Positions 49,718 to 58,710 of a stretch of 64,000 bases of DNA are shown one piece after another; the first letter of the stretch is position 1; the number at the start of each line of letters is the position of its first letter. The stretch spans positions 1-64,000 of the forward strand of contig JAFGSZ010000020.1 of the NCBI GenBank assembly GCA_016934395.1. Reading direction: 5' to 3'. The notes under the pieces are model-generated. The model saw nothing but the letters and a program-made list of their open reading frames with translations, had not been told where the DNA came from and did no database searches. This DNA is from Bacteroidales bacterium. Lineage in GTDB: Bacteria > Bacteroidota > Bacteroidia > Bacteroidales > UBA10428. Both the position numbers and the translations under genes were made by a program.

Positions 49718-51688
49718 ATGGATCTGAGTATTGTAATAGTAAATTATAATGTAAAATATTTTCTGGAACAATGCCTGCATTCAGTATTTAATGCAATTAG
49801 CACACTAGAGGCTGAAGTTTTTGTTGTAGATAATAATTCGGTTGATGGTTCCTGTACCATGGTTTCAGAGAAGTTTCCCTTAGTAAAACTAATTTGTAAT
49901 TCGAAAAATTACGGTTTTGCAAAAGCCAATAACCAGGCAATAAAAAAAGCATCGGGGAAATATATTTTATTGCTGAATCCCGACACTGTGGTTGAAGAAA
50001 ACACATTTGTAAAATGTTTTCATTTTATGGAAAAACATTCGGAGGCCGGAAGTTTAGGAGTAAAATTAATAGACGGCAAAGGAAATTTCCTTCCTGAATC
50101 AAAACGCTCCCTGCCCACACCCGAAGTGGCCTTTTATAAAATTTTCGGCCTTGCTGCATTATTTCCCGGATCAAAAAAGTTTGGAAAATATCATTTGTCG
50201 TACCTCGATAGCCTTACACTTCATGAAGTTGAGGTGTTGCCCGGAGCATTTTTCTGGGTTAGAAAACAGGTATTGGATACCATCGGGTTGCTTGATGAAG
50301 ATTTTTTTATGTATGGCGAAGATATTGATTTGTCATATCGCATTCTTAAGGAAGGATACAAAAATTTTTATTTTCCTGAAACCACGATTATTCATTATAA
50401 GGGCGAGAGCACTAAAAAGGGTAGCGTGAACTATGTACTTGTGTTTTACAATGCCATGCGCATTTTTGCCCGCAAGCATTTTTCCAATAAAAATGCGCGT
50501 ATTTTTAACCTGTTGATCAATTTTGCTATTTTTTTCAGGGCCGGATTGTCCATTCTCAGAAGGGTAGCATTAAATATAATTACCCCGGTTCTGGACATGG
50601 GTTTAATGTATTCCGGATTTTATTTAATCGCCGTAGCCTGGGCCAGGTACAAATTTCATGACAGCAGTGCTTATCCAGAAGAATTCTTATATTTTGTGGT
50701 TCCGGCTTATATTTTACTCTGGATGGGGTCCATATTTTTTAACGGGGGCTACGATAGAAATTTGCGTACAATTAATCTGCTTAAAGGAATATTTTCAGGA
50801 GGATTGATTATCCTTCTTATTTATGCCCTGCTGCCGGAAACACTTCGCTATTCAAGGGCCATAATACTTATTGGAGCTTTTTGGGTAGGTTTCTCCACGC
50901 TGGGCGTCAGATACCTTTTAAGCAGGTTGAATCCGGGAAATTTTAGTATCAAAATAAAAAAAGTAAGAAAACGGATTGTTGTTATCGGGAAACTCACAGA
51001 AAGCAACAGAGTGATTTCCATCTTAAAAGAAACTCAGATTATCCCTGAAATAATCGGTATTGTTGATCCGGGAAAAGAAATGAAAAAATCAGATTATATA
51101 GGGCATATTTCACAAATAAATGATATTGTTAAAATAAACAAAGCTGAAGAACTGGTGTTTTGTGCAAAGGATATTTCATCGCAGCAAATAATTAAAACAA
51201 TGCTTGATTGCACAGGAACCGATCTCGAGTTTAAAATTGCTCCGCCTGAAAGTCTGTCTATTATTGGCAGCAATTCAATAGATACTGCAGGGGAACTGTA
51301 TACGGTTAATTTTAATTCAGTGGGAATTGCTATTAACCAACGTAAAAAACGAGTGCTGGATATAACACTGTCTATTTTGCTGTTGAGTATAAGTCCGGTT
51401 CTTATATTTTTTATACAACATCCCGGCAGGTTTTTTATTAACCTCCTAAAGGTGTTTCTTGGTATAAATTCCTGGGTAGGGTACCATAGAACTAATAATA
51501 CACCCGATGTTGACCTTCCTGAAATTAAAAAGGGAATTTTATCACCTTCAGATTCAGTGGATAAGTTTACGGATTCTGAGGAATTACAAATCCGGATGGA
51601 TCTGATTTATGCCAAAGATTACCGGATGATCAATGACATAAATATAATTTTAAAAGGATTTAAACATCTTGGAAGAAAAGTCTTATAA
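49718..51688 (+). CDS. Family 2 glycosyltransferase fused to a degenerate polyprenyl sugar-phosphate transferase
   Basis: The 656-residue protein has an N-terminal GT-A domain of the rhamnosyltransferase-like GT2 group (about 1-250): IVIVNYNVKYFLEQCL, LLNPDT and EDIDLSYRI. Four to five membrane helices follow (about 270-400), then a Rossmann-like CoA_binding_3 region (about 420-510). Residues 543-656 resemble a bacterial sugar transferase (PGT/WbaP): RVLDITLSILLLSISPVL anchor, LLKVFLG near the centre and DLIYAKDYRMINDINIIL at the end. The catalytic core of PGTs (KFRSM- and DELPQ-type motifs) is missing. The GT2 part probably adds sugar to a polyprenyl-linked acceptor; the rest may only position it at the membrane. 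Confidence 0.8.
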   Translation: MDLSIVIVNYNVKYFLEQCLHSVFNAISTLEAEVFVVDNNSVDGSCTMVSEKFPLVKLICNSKNYGFAKANNQAIKKASGKYILLLNPDTVVEENTFVKCFHFMEKHSEAGSLGVKLIDGKGNFLPESKRSLPTPEVAFYKIFGLAALFPGSKKFGKYHLSYLDSLTLHEVEVLPGAFFWVRKQVLDTIGLLDEDFFMYGEDIDLSYRILKEGYKNFYFPETTIIHYKGESTKKGSVNYVLVFYNAMRIFARKHFSNKNARIFNLLINFAIFFRAGLSILRRVALNIITPVLDMGLMYSGFYLIAVAWARYKFHDSSAYPEEFLYFVVPAYILLWMGSIFFNGGYDRNLRTINLLKGIFSGGLIILLIYALLPETLRYSRAIILIGAFWVGFSTLGVRYLLSRLNPGNFSIKIKKVRKRIVVIGKLTESNRVISILKETQIIPEIIGIVDPGKEMKKSDYIGHISQINDIVKINKAEELVFCAKDISSQQIIKTMLDCTGTDLEFKIAPPESLSIIGSNSIDTAGELYTVNFNSVGIAINQRKKRVLDITLSILLLSISPVLIFFIQHPGRFFINLLKVFLGINSWVGYHRTNNTPDVDLPEIKKGILSPSDSVDKFTDSEELQIRMDLIYAKDYRMINDINIILKGFKHLGRKVL

Positions 51689-51700
51689 TTTTTTGATAGT

Positions 51701-53011
51701 ATGGCGAATATTGAACTAATACTTCCTTCTATAGGTGAAGGTATTATCGAAGCTAAAATAACAAAATGGCTGATCTCTGAAGGGGATAAAATTGAAGAAG
51801 ATGAACCCCTGATAGAAATTGCCACAGACAAAGTTGACTCTGAAATTCCGGCTCCGGCAACCGGTAAGCTGGTAAAAATTATTTACAGGGAAGGAGAAAC
51901 ACCAAAAATAGGTGAAGTAATTGGTATTTTGCAAACTAATGGAGAAGATATTGAGAATCCTTCTATAAAAACCGGCAACACCGGAAAAATGGATAAATTA
52001 AAAACGGATAAAGAAAAAAGGCAATCTCCCAAGCCAGCTGTAGCAAAGGGTGAATTTGAGTTTACCAATGAAAATACCATTCAAAATAACATTTCCACAC
52101 TTATCAGGAACCTGGCAAAAACCCGTGGAATTACCTATGATGAGCTTAAACAAATTAAAGGATCCGGAAATGACGGGGATATTACAAAAGAAGATTTAAA
52201 TAATTATATCCTGGCCAACCGTCCTTTCAGGGTGGAACAACCCGCTTTAAAACCTGTGAGGCCGGCAGATCCGGAAGAGATGATTACACCCGGGATTCGT
52301 GAAGGTGAAGAACTTGTTGAAATGGACCGTATGCGGAAAATAATCTCACAGCATATGGTAGAATCCCTGAAAATTTCAGCTCATGTTACCTCATTTGTCG
52401 AGTTGGATGTTACCGGCATGGTCCAATGGCGAAATAAGGTGAAGAACCTGATATTGCAAAGGGAACAGGTAAAGCTTACATTTACTCCGATAATAGTAGA
52501 AGCTGTTGCCAAAGCGATCAGAGAATATCCCAATATAAACATTTCTGTAACCGGAGATAAAATAATAAAAAAGAATTATATAAATATCGGTGTAGCCACT
52601 GCTCTTGATAACGGGAATTTAATTGTACCTGTAATTAAATTTGCTGACAAGGAAAATTTATTGGGTCTTGCACATAAAATTCAGGATTTATCAACACGTG
52701 CAAGAAAAAATGAGTTAAAACCGGTTGAAATTACAGGAGGCACTTTTACGGTTACAAATATGGGACAGTTTAATAATGTAACCGGTACTCCGATTATTAA
52801 CCAGCCCGAGGTGGCTATACTGGCAATAGGTTCTATAAAACGTAAACCTGCGGTAGTTATTTCCGATGGAATAGAATCTATAGGAATCAGGGATATTCTG
52901 ATATTATCGTTAACGTATGATCACCGTGTGGTTGATGGAGCATTGGGAGGTTCATTTTTAAGCAGGGTAGGATATTATCTTGAAAATTTTGATATAAACA
53001 GGCCTGTATAA
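51701..53011 (+). CDS. Dihydrolipoamide acyltransferase (E2 of a 2-oxoacid dehydrogenase)
   Basis: The 436-residue protein has an N-terminal lipoyl domain with Lys44 in IATDKVDSEIP, a linker, a peripheral subunit-binding domain (about 135-170, IRNLAKTRGITYDELKQIKG) and the catalytic acyltransferase domain, ending with the active-site motif DHRVVDG (His408, Asp412). Substrate may be pyruvate, branched-chain 2-oxoacids or 2-oxoglutarate; sequence by eye favours pyruvate or branched-chain type. E1 and E3 genes are not adjacent in the window. Only 12 bp separate it from the glycosyltransferase gene, but a functional link is doubtful. Confidence 0.93.
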   Translation: MANIELILPSIGEGIIEAKITKWLISEGDKIEEDEPLIEIATDKVDSEIPAPATGKLVKIIYREGETPKIGEVIGILQTNGEDIENPSIKTGNTGKMDKLKTDKEKRQSPKPAVAKGEFEFTNENTIQNNISTLIRNLAKTRGITYDELKQIKGSGNDGDITKEDLNNYILANRPFRVEQPALKPVRPADPEEMITPGIREGEELVEMDRMRKIISQHMVESLKISAHVTSFVELDVTGMVQWRNKVKNLILQREQVKLTFTPIIVEAVAKAIREYPNINISVTGDKIIKKNYINIGVATALDNGNLIVPVIKFADKENLLGLAHKIQDLSTRARKNELKPVEITGGTFTVTNMGQFNNVTGTPIINQPEVAILAIGSIKRKPAVVISDGIESIGIRDILILSLTYDHRVVDGALGGSFLSRVGYYLENFDINRPV

Positions 53012-53185
53012 TATCAGGTGTATTTTTGTTTTCAGAGGATTTATTCTAGGGCTTATCTTTGTTTTTTCATAAATTGCAATGAATTGAAGGTTCAGAGTTA
53101 TAATGTTTTTATAAGTTTGTTAATTTCAGGTTTTTAAGTGTCTGCTATTTTTTTTTATCTTTACGAAAGACTAATTAAACGTATT

Positions 53186-56100
53186 ATGAAAGTGTTCCGG
53201 ATTTTGAATCGAAGTGCTTGTGTTTTAATTCTTTATTTTTTAAGCTTAGGTTCCATTTCGATATTCGCACAACTTAAACATGACTCGAAAAGCATGTTTC
53301 TCGATGCTGAATCCTATTTTCTTTTTGATGAATATAAAGATGCATTACCACTTTACCAGCGTTTATTATCAGAAGATCCAGATAATGCAAATCTGAATTA
53401 CAAAATCGGGGTTTGTTATTTAAACGATAAATATCAAAAAGAGAAATCCATTGCATATTTAAAAAAGGCTGTTGAGAATACCAGTAATAGTTACAGAATA
53501 AATTCTTTTAAAGAACGAAATGCCCCGCCCGAGGCATATTATTACCTCGGAAATGCTTACCGGGTGAACAACTTTCTTAATGATGCACTGGAAACATACC
53601 AGATATTTAAAGAAAGCGTAGATCCTGCAATATATGATCTAAACCTTGTAAATAAAGAAATTGAATCATGTAAGCGGGCTATAAAGATGGAACAAAATCC
53701 GGTATATTACGAGGCTGAAAATCTTCAGGAGCCTGTGAATAGCAGGTTTTCGGAATTAAATCCACTTATCTCGGGTGATGAAACAGCCCTGGTATATACT
53801 TCTGAATTACCTTTTTATACTGCCGTATTTTATTCAAAAAAACAAGCCGACGGTACCTGGGGTAATCCCATTAACCTTACCCCTTATTTTGGTGTGGATG
53901 GGAATACATATTCTACCGGTATTTCTTATAAAGGCGATGAAATTTATGTATATAGAAGTGATAATTTTGATGGAAATATTTATGTGAGTACACTAAATAA
54001 CGGTCAGTGGTCGGTTCTTGCCAAACTAAATGAAAACATTAACACAAAATTCTGGGAATCGCATGCAACAGTTTCAGCGGACGGCCTTACCTTATATTTT
54101 ACAAGCAACCGCACCGGGGGGTTCGGTGGCCTTGATATTTACAAATCTACACGTACAAAACGAGGCGCCTGGGGACCTGCGATAAATCTCGGACCGGTTA
54201 TAAACTCGCCATATAACGAAGAAACACCTTTTATTAGCGGTAATGGAAAACTATTATTTTTTAGTTCTTTTGGACATGATAATATTGGAGGATATGATAT
54301 CTACTATTCTGCTTTAAATCAAAATAACGAATGGTCTAAACCTAAAAATATAGGTTATCCGATTAATACCACCGATGATGATATGTTTTTTGTTCCGTAT
54401 GATAACGGGGCATTTGCGTATTACTCAATGTTTAATTCTGAAACTACCCTTGGCCTGAGTGACATTTACAAACTCCAGTTATTTTATGAACTGCATCCGC
54501 GGCAGTTTGTTATTAACGGCTCCGCGAAACCTAAAGGAACAAATACAATAAATTATAACAATCTTAAGGCCAAATTATTTAATAGCAAATCGCTTGAACT
54601 GGTGGATGAAAGTTCAATTAATCAAGACGGATCTTATCAGTTAAACGCTACAAATGGAGAGTATACTTTAGTGCTTAGCGGAGAGGAGATAAAAACCAGT
54701 GAGAAAGCCATTTCTCTTCCTATCAATAGTAAATCAACAAATATTAATATTGAACCAATGGCTCTTGAGGCCAGTATAACTGCCGAACCTCAGCCGGAAA
54801 TATTAAAACCCGGGCCGGTAGCCTACGTTCCTGTTCTGAAGGTGGATAAGGAGTACATTAAAGTTACTGATGATGAGGGAGTGCAGATTCGGTTAAATGT
54901 TGAAAAGGGATCAAAACTACTGGTTGAGGTTTATGCCGAAAACGAACAGTTAAGCTCGGAGCAGTTTGATATTAATCGCCGCCGTTTCAGTTACGGGTTT
55001 AAACCTGTGCCCGGAAAAAATGAAGTGCGGTTTCAAATTACTGATGCTAATGGCAATATAAATTCGAAAAATGTTGTGGTTGAATATACCCCGGCCGTAA
55101 CTGAGCAAACTCTCCCATTACCCCAAAAAACAGCCTTGCAAAAGTTAAATCCGGTATCGTCCCTGCTGCCATTTACATCGGGCAAAACCTATGACTATTT
55201 AGCTGAATTAAATAAGAAAGGCGGCATAAAAGATTTCAGTGAGTTATATGAGTTGCTGTCCCGCTTTGCTGAAGAAAATAATATAAGTCAGGATAGTATC
55301 AATTCGATTTTTGCTTCCATATTATCTCAAAAAAGCGCCCAACAGTTAAAAAATGAAATGTATGATATCTCCGGATCTGGTTTTCAGGAATCACTGAATA
55401 CTATTCAACCTGAAATTCTTAATAGTCTAACTTCCGAAACCCTTATAGCTTATTTACGAAACCATCCGGATAAGCTTTTTCCTGAAGAAGAGTTACAAAA
55501 CCTGTTATTAAGATTAACAGAAGATCCATCATCAGCAAAAACAGTGTTAAAACAATTAAAGAATTATGCCGGTCCCGAAACCCTGAATAAACTACAGAGT
55601 ATTAATCCTACCGGTATTGATAATCAGCAACTATTGGGTGAATTATCCAAACTCCTTTCAAAGGAAGAACTATGGAGATTATTAACTGATGCAGCCGCAA
55701 GCGAACCTTTAAGTCCGTTTTTCTTAAATCTGTTATTTGTTGCTGAAGGTGGAATAAAGGAAGCCCTTTCAGAAACTAGTTTTGAACAGCAGGGCATAAA
55801 AACATCCAGGGAATTAATTGATTATTTATTCAAAAGAGGTTCTGATTATGGATATACCGGAAGTGAATTAGTTGCTTTTATTGAAGAAGCACAAAATAAC
55901 CGAGAAGCTAACATCGAAAGATTTGTTGCGATACTTACCAATAAAGCTACCGGTACACTTAAGGATTACCTTACCGGATTTGATCCGAAAAAAGAAAAGG
56001 TTAAATCATTTTCCGGCTTACTCAATAAACTTGTTGATCAATCCCGCTATTCGAATTTTAGTATTGAACAGGTATATACGCTGCTGACCAGTCTGATCGA

Positions 56101-56482
56101 GATTAACAATATGGAGGATTTTATTAATAAAATGGCGGGTTATGCCTCCGGAGACCTGAAACTATTGCTTGAACGGGTTGATAAGTATAAATTTTCCACT
56201 CCTGTTGAACTTATTCAGTATTTATTAAGTCAGCGTGAAAATTATAATTATACTGAAAACGATATCAATGAATTACTGCTAAGGATGATCCTTGAAAAAG
56301 GAATAAAATATCTCGATACCGGAAAGGAATTAGTCATTCATTCACGATCGAAACAAGAACGAAACAGACTGATTGTTACCTTAGGGATTGCTAATGTGTT
56401 AATCTTATTTTTCCTTTTCTTTTTATTGTTCAAAAGAAGAAAATCAAAAAAAGATAAAAAACCTGATAATAAAACAGTTTAA
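53186..56482 (+). CDS. TPR-PD40 (PorE-like) protein with helical repeats and C-terminal membrane anchor
   Basis: The 1098-residue protein has a signal peptide (about 1-28, SIFAQ), TPRs (about 35-150), and a PD40 beta-propeller (about 170-425) with the signatures TLYFTSNRTGGFGG and GYPINTTDDDM. A CRD-like beta domain (about 440-525) and an Ig-like domain (about 550-635) follow. Residues about 660-1055 form at least four related helical units (for example SELYELLSRF, RELIDYLFKR, SGLLNKLVDQ, VELIQYLLSQ). A membrane helix (1062-1082) and basic tail KRRKSKKDKK should anchor it in the inner membrane. The start is ATG 53186: an upstream in-frame GTG (53138) adds 16 residues before a good signal peptide. 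First of five tandem paralogues; 11 bp before the next. Confidence 0.85.
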   Translation: MKVFRILNRSACVLILYFLSLGSISIFAQLKHDSKSMFLDAESYFLFDEYKDALPLYQRLLSEDPDNANLNYKIGVCYLNDKYQKEKSIAYLKKAVENTSNSYRINSFKERNAPPEAYYYLGNAYRVNNFLNDALETYQIFKESVDPAIYDLNLVNKEIESCKRAIKMEQNPVYYEAENLQEPVNSRFSELNPLISGDETALVYTSELPFYTAVFYSKKQADGTWGNPINLTPYFGVDGNTYSTGISYKGDEIYVYRSDNFDGNIYVSTLNNGQWSVLAKLNENINTKFWESHATVSADGLTLYFTSNRTGGFGGLDIYKSTRTKRGAWGPAINLGPVINSPYNEETPFISGNGKLLFFSSFGHDNIGGYDIYYSALNQNNEWSKPKNIGYPINTTDDDMFFVPYDNGAFAYYSMFNSETTLGLSDIYKLQLFYELHPRQFVINGSAKPKGTNTINYNNLKAKLFNSKSLELVDESSINQDGSYQLNATNGEYTLVLSGEEIKTSEKAISLPINSKSTNINIEPMALEASITAEPQPEILKPGPVAYVPVLKVDKEYIKVTDDEGVQIRLNVEKGSKLLVEVYAENEQLSSEQFDINRRRFSYGFKPVPGKNEVRFQITDANGNINSKNVVVEYTPAVTEQTLPLPQKTALQKLNPVSSLLPFTSGKTYDYLAELNKKGGIKDFSELYELLSRFAEENNISQDSINSIFASILSQKSAQQLKNEMYDISGSGFQESLNTIQPEILNSLTSETLIAYLRNHPDKLFPEEELQNLLLRLTEDPSSAKTVLKQLKNYAGPETLNKLQSINPTGIDNQQLLGELSKLLSKEELWRLLTDAAASEPLSPFFLNLLFVAEGGIKEALSETSFEQQGIKTSRELIDYLFKRGSDYGYTGSELVAFIEEAQNNREANIERFVAILTNKATGTLKDYLTGFDPKKEKVKSFSGLLNKLVDQSRYSNFSIEQVYTLLTSLIEINNMEDFINKMAGYASGDLKLLLERVDKYKFSTPVELIQYLLSQRENYNYTENDINELLLRMILEKGIKYLDTGKELVIHSRSKQERNRLIVTLGIANVLILFFLFFLLFKRRKSKKDKKPDNKTV

Positions 56483-56493
56483 ATTTTCCAATA

Positions 56494-58494
56494 ATGACCG
56501 GAAAAGCTTTAAAGCGAATTATTAGTTTCTTTGCAGCACTGTATTTTTTTTTCAATGTAACTGCACAGATATGGTCTTCAGACGAATATATTTATAACGA
56601 AGCCGAAGATTATATTATTTCAGAGGAATATACAGAAGCATTACCTCTTTTTCAGATGCTGGAAAAAAAGGGCTATAATAATGCAAATATTAAATATAAA
56701 ATTGGCGAATGTCTGATTAATATTCCCGGCCATAAATTGGAATCATTACCCTACCTGAAAGATGCATCAAACAAATGCTCTAAAACATACCAGGAAGGAT
56801 TACTAAACCAGTCCGTTGCCCCATTGAAGGCTTTGTTGTACCTGGGAGTAGCGTATCGTCTCGATAATAACTTTGACAAAGCGCTTGAGACATTTCAAAT
56901 CCTCAAAGATTCATTGGGTGAGGTAGCTGAATTCGAAACCATTGTTGATTTTCATATTAAAAGAATTGAGAATGCGAAAGAAATAGTAAAATCTCCCGTG
57001 GAATTTACGGAAAGCAGGCTCCCGGATTTTATTAATAACAAATTTTCAAATTTTAGTCCCCTGGTTAGCTCGGATTTATCACGGATTTTTTATATGACCC
57101 AATACCAGTTTTACGATGCCGTAATGGAAAGCTATAAAATAAATAATGAGTGGAATGAAACGATAAACCTTACACCTGAAATAAAATCTGATGGCGATTA
57201 TTATATTGTTGGTATTTCTAAGAACGGAGAAAAGATTCTTTTAAATTCATTTAACAGTTTTACCAGTGGCGATATTTATATTACCGAATTTATAGATAAT
57301 GTATGGACTAAATTGCACAAGTTAAATGATAATATAAATACCCGGTATAACGAAACCCATGCAAGCTTATCCCCAGATGGGAGAACCCTTTATTTTACCA
57401 GCAATCAGCCCGGAGGATTCGGCGGGCAAGACATTTATTCTTCGCAATTAGGCAAAGACGGGGAATGGCAACCTGCAAAAAATCTGGGCCCGGAAATTAA
57501 TACTGCATATAACGATATTGCACCTTTTGTAACTGATGATGGCAATTCACTCTTTTTCTGTTCCCAGGGACATTATAATATGGGAGGATACGATATTTTT
57601 CATTCCCGGACAGGGGAAAACGGCAACTGGCTTTATCCCTTAAATGTAGGGTATCCATTATCCACTACCGACGATGATATTTGGTATTTCCCGGTCGACA
57701 GCATTACGGGTTATTATTCCAGGTATTCTGATAAAGGGGAAACAGGAATGGATATCTATTCTGCAAGAATCATTGCTTTTTCCAATCCTGCAAGATTTTT
57801 AGTTAAAGGTGACCTTAAAACTGAGGATGAGGCCACGATATCAAATACCCGGTTAAATATTGTTGATGTTCTTAATAATAAGAAATTTGGGGAAATAGTG
57901 CCTGAAGATAATGGGACATTCAGTTATAAATTACCTTCAGGAAAATATCTGTTTCAGTTACAATCTGAAAATTTCGAACCATTTGAAAAAACGATCAATT
58001 TGCCAAAATACCTGCCCGAAGAGGAGATACTATTTACCGCACAGCTTAAAACCAAAATAATTGCAGAAAAAGATACTTTTTATATTGAAAATATACTTTT
58101 TGCCTTTGACAGTTATATAATTGACGGAGAAAGCAAAAGTTTTCTTGATAGTCTGATTATGTTGTTGAATCAATATCCTGAACTTACTATTGAAATTACC
58201 GGGCATACAGATGCTTTAGGTTCTGCAGCATACAACCAGATTCTTTCTTTACGCCGGGCCCGTGTAGTCAGCGACTATTTGGTTGATAATAAAATAGGCA
58301 ATGAACGGATTACTGTTAAAGGAATGGGAGAGTCGCAACCGGTAGCTGTAAATAAAAATTCTGATGGTACCGACAATCCTGTTGGCCGAAGATTCAACCG
58401 GCGTGCTGAAATTATTGTTAAAAACGAATATGATACCCTGATAATTCTCAAAAGCTTATTCATTCCTGACAGCCTCATTATTCCCCGTGATTAG
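56494..58494 (+). CDS. PorE-like protein: TPR, PD40 propeller, CRD, OmpA
   Basis: The 666-residue protein has a signal peptide (about 1-25, VTAQ), TPRs (30-150), a PD40 propeller (about 175-425: TLYFTSNQPGGFGGQDIY and VGYPLSTTDDD), a carboxypeptidase-regulatory-like domain (about 430-520) and an OmpA-family peptidoglycan-binding domain (about 535-650) with TGHTDALG and LSLRRARVV, including the Asp and Arg that bind diaminopimelate. This order is that of PorE of the Porphyromonas type IX secretion system, which links the T9SS to peptidoglycan. Cotranscribed with the preceding paralogue (11-bp gap). Which member, if any, is the true PorE orthologue cannot be decided by eye. Confidence 0.87.
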   Translation: MTGKALKRIISFFAALYFFFNVTAQIWSSDEYIYNEAEDYIISEEYTEALPLFQMLEKKGYNNANIKYKIGECLINIPGHKLESLPYLKDASNKCSKTYQEGLLNQSVAPLKALLYLGVAYRLDNNFDKALETFQILKDSLGEVAEFETIVDFHIKRIENAKEIVKSPVEFTESRLPDFINNKFSNFSPLVSSDLSRIFYMTQYQFYDAVMESYKINNEWNETINLTPEIKSDGDYYIVGISKNGEKILLNSFNSFTSGDIYITEFIDNVWTKLHKLNDNINTRYNETHASLSPDGRTLYFTSNQPGGFGGQDIYSSQLGKDGEWQPAKNLGPEINTAYNDIAPFVTDDGNSLFFCSQGHYNMGGYDIFHSRTGENGNWLYPLNVGYPLSTTDDDIWYFPVDSITGYYSRYSDKGETGMDIYSARIIAFSNPARFLVKGDLKTEDEATISNTRLNIVDVLNNKKFGEIVPEDNGTFSYKLPSGKYLFQLQSENFEPFEKTINLPKYLPEEEILFTAQLKTKIIAEKDTFYIENILFAFDSYIIDGESKSFLDSLIMLLNQYPELTIEITGHTDALGSAAYNQILSLRRARVVSDYLVDNKIGNERITVKGMGESQPVAVNKNSDGTDNPVGRRFNRRAEIIVKNEYDTLIILKSLFIPDSLIIPRD

Positions 58495-58710
58495 ATTAAA
58501 TTCATCCTTTTCGGCATGAATAATAATTTAAAATACCATTGTATTTTTCATGAAAAAAGTAACTATATTGTTAATTCTTAATAACTTTAAAATTATTTTA
58601 TATAAAAGGTATAGCTTATATAGATAGTTAGCTTGCTTACGTGGTTATAGATTAATGATTTAGCGATTTCTCGATTTAAATTGCTAATTTTGTTTTAAAA
58701 TTTTGATTTC

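Noticed and set aside
53138-53185. GTG start for the first TPR-PD40 gene
   Set aside because: ATG 53186 places a standard signal peptide at the N-terminus, and the upstream segment looks like a promoter (TATCTTTA at 53156-53163).
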